From Chloroflexota bacterium (GTDB lineage: Bacteria; Chloroflexota; Dehalococcoidia; JACQTR01): a DNA stretch of 8,577 nucleotides. Made by a program: the position numbers and the translations under genes. Below the pieces are notes generated by a model, which ran no database searches, had not been told where the DNA came from, and saw nothing but the letters and a program-made list of their open reading frames with translations. Positions 1 through 5,838 of the stretch are shown one piece after another; the stretch's first letter is position 1; each line of letters opens with the position of its first letter. Location: NCBI GenBank assembly GCA_016210705.1, contig JACQTR010000045.1, positions 1 through 8,577 on the forward strand. The letters run 5' to 3'.

Positions 1-138
1 ATCCTTGTCATAGTGGATTTGATAGAAGTCTCCCGAGGCCCCAGCCCATTTGACCAAAGTCTGGGAATTGGGACGTTTCACCAGCGGGGGCATCTCCATT
101 CCTACTTCAACATCCTCGTAATATAACTGTCGAGCCAT
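1..138 (-). CDS. MaoC-type hot-dog dehydratase, catalytic subunit (3' part beyond the window)
   Basis: Only the first 46 residues are present; the gene runs off the left edge. The protein opens MARQLYYEDVEVGMEMPPL and goes on to a segment with Gly36-Asp37 and Ile41-His42. That gives an Asp37-x4-His42 pair, the spacing of the catalytic Asp/His of MaoC-type (R)-hydroxyacyl hydratases and of mycobacterial HadB (Asp36/His41). The family adds or removes water at the 2,3-position of acyl-CoA or acyl-ACP thioesters in the cytoplasm. The ATG lies 11 nt past the stop of the upstream dehydratase-like gene, with AGAGGTG just before it, so the two are probably translated together and form a heterodimer. 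What is seen: the motif and the coupling. Inferred: the exact substrate (ACP or CoA). The missing C-terminal part prevents a finer call. Confidence 0.8.
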   Translation of the reverse strand, partial: MARQLYYEDVEVGMEMPPLVKRPNSQTLVKWAGASGDFYQIHYDKD

Positions 139-149
139 GGCGCACCTCT

Positions 150-626
150 TTAAGATCTGGGGCCTTCGTAACTAATAGTAGTGCCGCGGGAAATGGCCAC
201 CACCTCTCCCTTTTGGTTTTTGTAGGTGGTCTCCCGAACCTGGAACAGCATCCTGCCAATGCCAGGCCGTCCTTGACGCTCTTGGATGTCTACCAGCTTG
301 GTGGTGGCGATCAACGTGTCCCCGGCGTGTATAGGTTGGAAGTACTCCACTTCAGTACCCCCGTTAAGCACGCGAGTGAAAGGGTTTTTAACTCGGGATG
401 CTGGTTTCCCTTGTTTATAGGGCCAGCCGAAGAAAGTAGGCGGGGCTATGATCCCTCCCAAACGGGTATTTTTAGCGTACTCTTCATCTCGATAGAGGGG
501 ATTAGGATCGTCAATGGCGTCGGCAAATCGCCTGATGGCCCCTCTTTCTACCTCCATAATGGTAGGCTCAGATTCGGCTCCTATGGCAGCCCTCATTTCA
601 TCGGTGATTACCGAGTCCTTTTCCAT
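150..626 (-). CDS. FAS1-like MaoC N-terminal-type dehydratase, probably the non-catalytic (HadA-like) subunit
   Basis: This 158-residue hot-dog-fold protein has the segment FADAIDDPNPLYRDEEYA (residues 34-51) followed by APPTFF (61-66), both typical of the MaoC_dehydrat_N family. In catalytic hydratases the pattern is D-x-N-P-[LIV]-H; here Tyr45 stands in place of the His, so the active site is probably degenerate. The next gene keeps the Asp-x4-His pair, which fits a HadA/HadB-type heterodimer where one subunit supplies catalysis and the other helps form the acyl-chain tunnel. The start is supported by a strong AAGGAGGG site 4 nt before the ATG (core at 631-636). It lies 21 nt after fabF, in the same direction, so the complex probably dehydrates 3-hydroxyacyl chains made by FabF and a ketoreductase encoded elsewhere. 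The family call is firm; the subunit role is inference. Confidence 0.85.
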   Translation of the reverse strand: MEKDSVITDEMRAAIGAESEPTIMEVERGAIRRFADAIDDPNPLYRDEEYAKNTRLGGIIAPPTFFGWPYKQGKPASRVKNPFTRVLNGGTEVEYFQPIHAGDTLIATTKLVDIQERQGRPGIGRMLFQVRETTYKNQKGEVVAISRGTTISYEGPRS

Positions 627-647
627 AATCCCTCCTTGTTGGCCTTT

Positions 648-1928
648 TTAAAGGTCGAACCTCCGGAACACAATACAAGCATTTTGGCCACCAAAGCCAA
701 AGCTGTTAGACAGCACTACATCAACTTTTTGGCGTCGAGCTTGGTTAGGTACGTAATAAAGGTCACAAGCGGGGTCTGGGTATTCATAGTTTATGGTAGG
801 GTGGATGATGCCATCGGTTATGGTTTTGATGCAAGCAATGGCCTCCAAGGCTCCCGAGGCCCCCAAGGAGTGGCCGGTCATGGACTTTGTGGAGCTGATG
901 GGTAAGCGATAGGCGTGATCGCCAAAAAGCCTCTTGATAGCCATAGTTTCGGTGACATCGTTGAGGGGAGTGGAGGTACCGTGGGCGTTGATGTAGTCAA
1001 TGTCGTTGGGACTGAGGCCGGCGTCCTCCAGTGCCCACCGCATGGCGTTCATAGCACCGGTGCCGTCGCCATCGGGGGCCACAATATGGTAAGCATCGGA
1101 GGAGACCCCGTAGCCCACTAACTCAGCCAGGATGGGGGCTCCCCGACTTCGGGCGTGTTCTAGGGTCTCGAGTATAAGGATGGCAGCACCCTCTGCGGGG
1201 ACGAAGCCATCGCGATGAGCATCAAAAGGTCGGCTGGCTTTTGTGGGTTCTTCGTTTTTAGTGGTGAGGGCCCGCATGACACAAAACCCGGCTAGACCCA
1301 ATTGACTAATTCCAGCCTCGGTACCACCAGCGACCATGACATCGGCCCTTCCCGACAATATGACCTCCCTGGCCTCGCCGATAGCCTGAGTGCCGGCGGC
1401 ACAGGCTGTTATAATGGTAGAATTGTACCCTCTGATGCCAAATAGGAGGCTAATTTGGGAGGCGGCCATGTTGGGTAGGATCATGGGCATAAAAAAGGGA
1501 TTGATCCTCATGCCTCCCTTGGCCACCAGCACGCGGCACCCTTCTTCTGTGGTCGGAAAACCTCCGTTGCCATTGCCTAATAGCACTCCTACCCGCTCCA
1601 TGTTCTCCCGGGAAAGATCCAATTGGGCGTCCTCCATAGCCATACGGGCGGCTGCTATTGCAAGTTGGCTGAAGCGGGCCATACGCCGTGCCTCTTTAGG
1701 CTCTATGTAGTCAGCGGGATCAAAGTCCTTGACCTCTCCGGCTATGGTACAAGGAAAGCCCTTTGTGTCACATAGAGTCATGGGGCCGATGCCCGATCGT
1801 CCCTTTATTAGGCCCTGCCAGAACTCCTCTACCGTAAGTCCCAAAGGGCTCACTGCCCCCATCCCCGTAGCTACCACCCGTCGAGGAGAGCTGTTTTTAC
1901 GATGTGCTCCTAAGTTGTTGGATAACAT
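648..1928 (-). CDS. fabF: 3-oxoacyl-[ACP] synthase II (FabF/KAS II family)
   Basis: This 426-residue thiolase-fold condensing enzyme joins malonyl-ACP to an acyl chain with loss of CO2, the elongation step of type II fatty acid synthesis in the cytoplasm. Conserved parts in order: RRVVATGMGAVSPLG near the N-terminus, TACAAGTQAIGEA with nucleophile Cys176, NAHGTSTPLND with His316, KSMTGHSLGASGA with His353, and a Gly-rich NSFGFGGQNA end. The Cys/His/His spacing is identical to E. coli FabF (163/303/340, each +13), so the site is intact. The start is chosen at the ATG just before the conserved RRVV segment, with AAGAGG close upstream (short spacing). A longer form from 2003 would add 25 unconserved residues, overlap the end of folC by 32 nt, and has no good ribosome site. 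It sits between folC and two MaoC-type genes, which supports a lipid-elongation module. A specialised KAS for another acyl product cannot be excluded. Confidence 0.93.
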   Translation of the reverse strand: MLSNNLGAHRKNSSPRRVVATGMGAVSPLGLTVEEFWQGLIKGRSGIGPMTLCDTKGFPCTIAGEVKDFDPADYIEPKEARRMARFSQLAIAAARMAMEDAQLDLSRENMERVGVLLGNGNGGFPTTEEGCRVLVAKGGMRINPFFMPMILPNMAASQISLLFGIRGYNSTIITACAAGTQAIGEAREVILSGRADVMVAGGTEAGISQLGLAGFCVMRALTTKNEEPTKASRPFDAHRDGFVPAEGAAILILETLEHARSRGAPILAELVGYGVSSDAYHIVAPDGDGTGAMNAMRWALEDAGLSPNDIDYINAHGTSTPLNDVTETMAIKRLFGDHAYRLPISSTKSMTGHSLGASGALEAIACIKTITDGIIHPTINYEYPDPACDLYYVPNQARRQKVDVVLSNSFGFGGQNACIVFRRFDL

Positions 1929-1971
1929 AGCCTCTTGCTGTAAAGGCTTAAAGCCAAGCCCTTGGTGTGGA

Positions 1972-3312
1972 TCACGATTGTCTTGCCAACCTGGGGGAAG
2001 CATCCCGACATTGGATGGCTTCCGCTACGATGAAAAGGGAGCCAGTAATGCAAATTAGATCTCTCTCTTCAGCCTGGGCAAGGGCTTGAGTCAGTGCTTG
2101 GGCCACATTTTCCCTGACTTGTGCGGTCAACCCTAGTTTAGTAAAGGCCTCTGCTAGAAGCTCTGGGTTTGCTGCCCGAGGGTGTTGGGAACGACTAACC
2201 ATTACCTCATCGGCTAGGGGGCTTAATTCCTTCACTATGCCCTCTATGTCTTTATCCGAAGACGTTCCTATTATAAGGATTAGTCGGTCGAAGTCAAGAT
2301 ATTCTAGGAGTGCTTCCTTAAGACGCCGTGCTGAGTGGGCGTTATGGGCTCCATCGGCCACAACCAGGGGGCTTCGCTGTAGGATCTCTAACCGTCCTCG
2401 CCATCTCACTTGGGATAGTCCATCCGCCATAGCGGTAGGGGCCAAGGTTATCCCTTGGCTTTGTAATATTTCTAAGGCGGCGACTACAGCGGCTGCGTTC
2501 TCCAATTGGTGACGGCCTAGAAGGGGAAGCCAAAGCTCATATTGAGCGATGTTTCCTTTCATTTGGAAAGATTGCCCCTCCATGTCGGCGGAGAGGAGTT
2601 GCCAGGTTATGTCCTCGCCAACCATGGTCAATGGGGCGTTTAGTTCGCTACATCGGTTCTTAATCACCGTTGCAGCCTCGGAGGTTTGGGGAGCACTTAC
2701 TATTGGTATTCCAGGCTTGATTATGCCCGCTTTCTCGGCCGCGATCTGGCTAAAGGTGTCGCCTAAAATGGCGGTGTGGTCGAGGCTGATAGCGGTGATG
2801 ACGCAGACATTAGGCTCCACCACATTAGTGGCGTCCAGCCGTCCTCCTAAACCTGTTTCTATCACCTGAAATTGTGCCCCTTTTCCCCGAAAATAGGCGA
2901 AGGCCAAGGCGGTCAATACTTCAAAGTAGGTGAGGGAGCCATAAGTGGTGTCCTCCCTTTGGGCCTCGAGGCAAGAATGAAGTCTTGTGACCAAGGCTGC
3001 CAGTTCGACCTCAGGGATTGGCTCGCCGTCTATCCTTATTCGTTCCCGCAGATTATGGAGGTGAGGCGAAGTAAAGAGCCCTGTGGAATATCCGGCTGCG
3101 GTGAGGACGGCAGCGATCATGGCGGCAGTGCTGCCTTTGCCTTTAGTGCCGGCTATGTGGACAATGTGGCCCCAGCGATGAGGATTTTCCAGCCTATTCA
3201 AAAGGTGCTCCATGCGCCTTAAATCGAAGCGAGCCGGCGCATAAAGGGTGGCAGGTGATTTTTCGTAGTCGATGAAACTTTCGATATAGGCGACGGCCTC
3301 AGGGTAATTCAT
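1972..3312 (-). CDS. folC: Folylpolyglutamate synthase / dihydrofolate synthase
   Basis: This 446-residue Mur-ligase-family enzyme uses ATP to add glutamate to dihydropteroate or to folates, completing and retaining folate in the cell. Visible motifs: P-loop GTKGKGS (55-61), TSPHL (81-85), ETGLGGRLDATN (152-163), DHTAILGDT (178-186), EKAGIIK (193-199, including the Lys that is carbamylated in this family), and in the C-terminal domain LLGRHQLENAAAV, RWRGRLEIL, DGAHN and the final ITGSLFIVAEA. Length fits the family. The chosen ATG begins MNYPEAVAYIESF, a usual FolC opening, with AAGGA 9 nt upstream (3322-3326). The reading frame stays open for 49 more codons upstream, but that stretch lacks family similarity and contains the likely promoter. 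It is the first gene of the leftward cluster; fabF follows 43 nt after its stop. Confidence 0.95.
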   Translation of the reverse strand: MNYPEAVAYIESFIDYEKSPATLYAPARFDLRRMEHLLNRLENPHRWGHIVHIAGTKGKGSTAAMIAAVLTAAGYSTGLFTSPHLHNLRERIRIDGEPIPEVELAALVTRLHSCLEAQREDTTYGSLTYFEVLTALAFAYFRGKGAQFQVIETGLGGRLDATNVVEPNVCVITAISLDHTAILGDTFSQIAAEKAGIIKPGIPIVSAPQTSEAATVIKNRCSELNAPLTMVGEDITWQLLSADMEGQSFQMKGNIAQYELWLPLLGRHQLENAAAVVAALEILQSQGITLAPTAMADGLSQVRWRGRLEILQRSPLVVADGAHNAHSARRLKEALLEYLDFDRLILIIGTSSDKDIEGIVKELSPLADEVMVSRSQHPRAANPELLAEAFTKLGLTAQVRENVAQALTQALAQAEERDLICITGSLFIVAEAIQCRDASPRLARQS

Positions 3313-3354
3313 AGCATCTATTCCTTCGGCGAATGGATAGAATAAGGTAAGTGT

Positions 3355-3382
3355 ATTATAGCATTGGGGCCTTGCTCTACAA
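3355..3382 (-). promoter_or_regulatory. Candidate sigma70-type promoter for folC-fabF-MaoC cluster
   Basis: On the minus strand a perfect TATAAT (3360 to 3355) lies about 43 nt upstream of the folC ATG. A weak -35, TTGTAG (3382 to 3377), sits 16 nt before it and matches consensus only at the first three bases. The predicted transcript would start near 3348. A short inverted repeat, CCTTG-5 nt-CAAGG (3370-3384), covers the -35 element and could be an operator, though 5-bp arms are easily found by chance. Confidence 0.45.
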
Positions 3383-3422
3383 GGGCTCAGGACCATTAGC
3401 TGTTGAATGATTCCCCCTTTCC

Positions 3423-3452
3423 TTGACAGCGATATTGCTCCCTTGCTAAACT
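3423..3452 (+). promoter_or_regulatory. Candidate sigma70-type promoter for cobO-mutase-fbp-rdgB operon
   Basis: A perfect -35, TTGACA (3423-3428), is followed after 18 nt by TAAACT (3447-3452; 4 of 6 consensus bases). Transcription would begin near 3459 and leave a leader of about 100 nt before cobO. A second TTGACA at 3502-3507 lacks a -10 at normal spacing, but an extended -10-like TGG-TATGAA lies at 3515-3523, so another start closer to the gene is possible. No cobalamin-riboswitch B12 box was recognised in this leader. Confidence 0.4.
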
Positions 3453-3459
3453 TAAGCAA
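3443..3459. promoter_or_regulatory. 17-bp imperfect palindrome, candidate operator in the divergent promoter region
   Basis: The sequence TTGCTAAACTTAAGCAA reads nearly the same on both strands: 7 of 8 base pairs around the central C are symmetric, with one A/A mismatch. It covers the predicted -10 (3447-3452) of the rightward promoter, where a bound dimeric repressor would block RNA polymerase. It also lies about 60 nt upstream of the folC -35. The palindrome is seen directly; the regulatory role is inference. Confidence 0.4.
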
Positions 3460-3558
3460 TGGTTAACGCTAGCCTCTTTTTCAAGAACGGCCTACGCTGC
3501 CTTGACACTTTAGTTGGTATGAATTCTCGGGGGCTTCTTAGTAGATTGAGAGTGGATT

Positions 3559-4125
3559 TTGAAGCAGACTAAACCTTGGCCTGAGTTGCGGTCACCACAA
3601 CCCCTTAGCAAAGGCTTGGTAGAGGTTTACACTGGTGACGGTAAGGGCAAAACCACCGCCGCTTTAGGAGTTGCTTTGCGAGCAGCGGGCCACGGGCTAC
3701 GGGTTCACATAGTCTTTTTTATGAAGGGAGACTCTCGTTACGGCGAACAGGAGATTCTAGCAAAATTACCTGGTGTTACCTTCGCCCGTTTTGGATTTGA
3801 GGAATTTGTTAATCCAAACCAGGTGAAAGAAGCGGAAAAGGAACAAGCCAGGGAAGCTCTGGTTGCGGGACGGGAGGCTGTGCTAAGCGGCGACTATGAT
3901 GTGGTGATTTTGGATGAAATCAATGTGGCCTTAGGTTGGAAATTGCTGGGGTTGGACGCAGTGCTGCAATTGGTCAAGGAGAAGCCTGCGAAGGTGGAGC
4001 TTATACTCACTGGACGTTATGCTCCTCCTGAGATCATAGAGGTAGCGGATTTGGTCACTGAAATGAAATGTATAAAACATCCCTTCAACAAGGGCACCTT
4101 GGCCAGAGGTGGCATTGACTATTAA
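3559..4125 (+). CDS. cobO: Cob(I)yrinic acid a,c-diamide / corrinoid adenosyltransferase (CobO/BtuR/CobA type)
   Basis: This 188-residue cytoplasmic enzyme transfers the 5'-deoxyadenosyl group of ATP to the cobalt of reduced corrinoids, giving adenosylcobalamin. The P-loop TGDGKGKTTAALG (25-37), the Walker-B-like YDVVILDEIN (113-122), LTGRYAPPE (150-158) and the end HPFNKGTLARGGIDY are all characteristic, and length is as expected. The start is a TTG: an in-frame stop lies at 3547-3549 and no ATG or GTG occurs before the P-loop. The TTG at 3559 has a weak GAGAG site 6 nt upstream; TTG codons at 3586 and 3616 are poorer alternatives. It is the first gene of the rightward operon, 25 nt before a B12-dependent mutase, so it probably supplies the cofactor that the next product needs. 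Weak initiation (TTG, poor Shine-Dalgarno) may keep its level low. Confidence 0.93.
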   Translation: MKQTKPWPELRSPQPLSKGLVEVYTGDGKGKTTAALGVALRAAGHGLRVHIVFFMKGDSRYGEQEILAKLPGVTFARFGFEEFVNPNQVKEAEKEQAREALVAGREAVLSGDYDVVILDEINVALGWKLLGLDAVLQLVKEKPAKVELILTGRYAPPEIIEVADLVTEMKCIKHPFNKGTLARGGIDY

Positions 4126-4137
4126 GGGAAAATCTTC

Positions 4138-4143
4138 GGGAGG
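4138..4143 (+). promoter_or_regulatory. Ribosome binding site that fixes the mutase start
   Basis: GGGAGG lies 7 nt before the ATG at 4151. This favours that ATG over the in-frame GTG at 4109, which would lie inside cobO, add 14 unconserved residues and has no comparable site. Confidence 0.8.
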
Positions 4144-4150
4144 CGCGTCT

Positions 4151-5812
4151 ATGTTTAACCCTCAAGATCTGGAGAAACTTAAGAGGCGTGAGGCTCAGTG
4201 GCAGGAGAAAGCCTCCTCTAACCAGTCACAAAAGGATCCCACTACCCTTTCGGGTATCCCGGTTCAGGACCTGTATACCCCCACTGATATAGCCAAGCTG
4301 GACTATCTTCGAGATTTAGGCCTGCCTGGAGAATATCCTTTTGTCCGGGGCAACCATCCCACGGGTTATCGGGGGCGCCTGTGGACGATGCGGATGTTTG
4401 CTGGCTATGGCACCGCCGAGGAAACCAACTCCCGCTTTAAATATCTTCTCAGCCATGGAGAAACGGGGTTGAGCACGGCCTTCGATATGCCTACCCTTAT
4501 GGGGTATGATACCGATGATCCCCATGCCTTGGGGGAGTTTGGCAAATGTGGGGTGGCTATATCCTCCCTGGCCGATATGGAGGCTCTCTTCGATGGCATA
4601 CCCATGGGAGATGTGAGCACCTCCATGACCATCAATAGCCCAGCGGCAGTGATCTGGGCCATGTACATAGTTGCCGCCGAAAAACAGGGCGTTTCTCCCA
4701 AAAAGCTGAGGGGCACCATTCAAAACGATATCCTTAAAGAGTTCATTGCTCAAAACGAGTATATCTTTCCTATCAAGCCCTCTTTGCGCCTGGTTGTGGA
4801 TACCTTCGAATTCGGCATGAAACAAGTACCCCTTTGGAATACTATAAGCATCAGCGGATACCATATTCGAGAGGCGGGGGCCACCGCTGTCCAAGAGCTT
4901 GCTTTCACTCTGGCCGACGGCCTGACCTACGTAGAGGCCGGCATAGAGCGGGGTCTTGAGGTGGATGATTTCGCTTCCCGTCTCAGCTTCTTTTTCAACT
5001 CTCACAATGACTTCTTTGAAGAGATAGCCAAATTTCGCGCTGGGCGACTTATTTGGGCTAGGGAGATGAGGGAGCGTTTCAAAGCCCAAAATGAGAGGTC
5101 CTGGTGGCTGCGCTTCCACACCCAAACAGCAGGATGCGCCCTAACCGCCCAGCAGCCCCTTAACAACATCGTGAGGGTCACCCTTCAAGCCCTAGCCGCC
5201 GTGCTTGGCGGAACCCAATCTCTCCATACCAACTCCATGGACGAGGCCTGGGCCCTGCCTTCGGAGGAGGCCGTCCGGATCGCCCTACGCACCCAGCAGA
5301 TCATAGCCCACGAAAGTGGGGTTACTTATAGTGTCGATCCCCTGGGGGGCAGCTTCCTTGTGGAAGCTCTAACCAAGGAGATGGAAAAGGCCGTCGATCG
5401 CTACTTCGCCCGTATCGAAGAGCTGGGTGGGGTAGTTCCGGCCATTGAGAAAGGCTTCTTTCAAAGCGAGATCGCCGATGCCGCTTATCGCTATCAACGT
5501 GAGATTGAGACCAAGGATCGAATAATAGTCGGTGTAAATGAGCACCAAACGGAGGAATCCCTCAATATACCCCTATTAAAAATGGATGAAGTAGGCGAAA
5601 GGCATCACTTGGAGCGGCTGAAGGAGGTGCGGCGACAACGGGACAATCGGGAGGTGATGAGCCGCCTCCGAGAGTTGCACCAAGCTGCCCAAGGTGATAA
5701 AAACCTTATGCCTTATTTTGTTGAGGCAGTTCGGGCGTACGCTACTTTGGGCGAGATCTGTGGGGTTCTGAGGGAGGTATTTGGGGAATACAGGGCGTTT
5801 TCTGCGGCTTAA
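4151..5812 (+). CDS. B12-dependent acyl-CoA mutase large subunit, methylmalonyl-CoA mutase family with isobutyryl-CoA mutase-type active site
   Basis: This 553-residue protein is the catalytic TIM-barrel subunit of an adenosylcobalamin-dependent acyl-CoA mutase, which moves the thioester carbonyl group between neighbouring carbons by a radical route. Seen: TMRMFAGYGTAEETNSRF, GLSTAFDMPTLMGYD, GTIQNDILKEFIAQ, SISGYHIREAGATAVQELA, LTAQQPLNN and GGTQSLHTNSMDEA. His238 matches the His244 of the Propionibacterium methylmalonyl-CoA mutase. Spaced exactly as in that enzyme, Phe83 replaces Tyr89 and Gln201 replaces Arg207. Phe/Gln is the reported signature of isobutyryl-CoA mutase (IcmA Phe80/Gln198, also 118 apart). 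Ala110 rather than Asp argues against a 2-hydroxyisobutyryl-CoA mutase. The protein ends at FGEYRAFSAA with no B12-binding domain (no DxHxxG), so a small IcmB/McmA2-like subunit must be encoded elsewhere. The family is certain. The substrate isobutyryl-CoA/butyryl-CoA is inferred from residues recalled without an alignment tool. Confidence 0.93.
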   Translation: MFNPQDLEKLKRREAQWQEKASSNQSQKDPTTLSGIPVQDLYTPTDIAKLDYLRDLGLPGEYPFVRGNHPTGYRGRLWTMRMFAGYGTAEETNSRFKYLLSHGETGLSTAFDMPTLMGYDTDDPHALGEFGKCGVAISSLADMEALFDGIPMGDVSTSMTINSPAAVIWAMYIVAAEKQGVSPKKLRGTIQNDILKEFIAQNEYIFPIKPSLRLVVDTFEFGMKQVPLWNTISISGYHIREAGATAVQELAFTLADGLTYVEAGIERGLEVDDFASRLSFFFNSHNDFFEEIAKFRAGRLIWAREMRERFKAQNERSWWLRFHTQTAGCALTAQQPLNNIVRVTLQALAAVLGGTQSLHTNSMDEAWALPSEEAVRIALRTQQIIAHESGVTYSVDPLGGSFLVEALTKEMEKAVDRYFARIEELGGVVPAIEKGFFQSEIADAAYRYQREIETKDRIIVGVNEHQTEESLNIPLLKMDEVGERHHLERLKEVRRQRDNREVMSRLRELHQAAQGDKNLMPYFVEAVRAYATLGEICGVLREVFGEYRAFSAA

Positions 5813-5827
5813 TAATTAAATAAATCG

Positions 5828-5833
5828 AGGAGG
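5828..5833 (+). promoter_or_regulatory. Ribosome binding site that fixes the fbp start
   Basis: AGGAGG stands 5 nt before the ATG at 5839. The in-frame GTG at 5833 overlaps this site and is therefore not a credible start. The 26-nt gap after the mutase stop is otherwise very AT-rich, which would leave the site unstructured. Confidence 0.8.
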
Positions 5834-5838
5834 TGGTT

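Noticed and set aside
213..905. Long plus-strand open frame of 230 codons opposite the dehydratase and fabF genes
   Set aside because: The opposite strand carries clear family motifs through this whole stretch, and the antisense translation has no recognisable domain or ribosome site. It is a by-product of codon bias.
3313..3459. N-terminal extension of FolC by 49 codons
   Set aside because: The extension starts at a TTG, lacks family similarity and overlaps a TATAAT box; the ATG at 3312 has a good Shine-Dalgarno site and a typical FolC beginning.
3460..3558. Cobalamin riboswitch ahead of cobO
   Set aside because: This would fit the B12 genes, but no B12-box-like segment or large folded leader is visible, and a leader of at most about 100 nt is too short for the class.
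4157..4850. Arg213 in PSLRL taken as the methylmalonyl-CoA-specific Arg207
   Set aside because: Counting back from the conserved active-site His, the Arg207 position is 37 residues before it, which is Gln201. The PSLRL arginine matches a different conserved Arg found in all family members.
4316..5125. Minus-strand open frame of 269 codons inside the mutase gene
   Set aside because: It lies wholly antisense to a highly conserved catalytic domain and shows no domain of its own.
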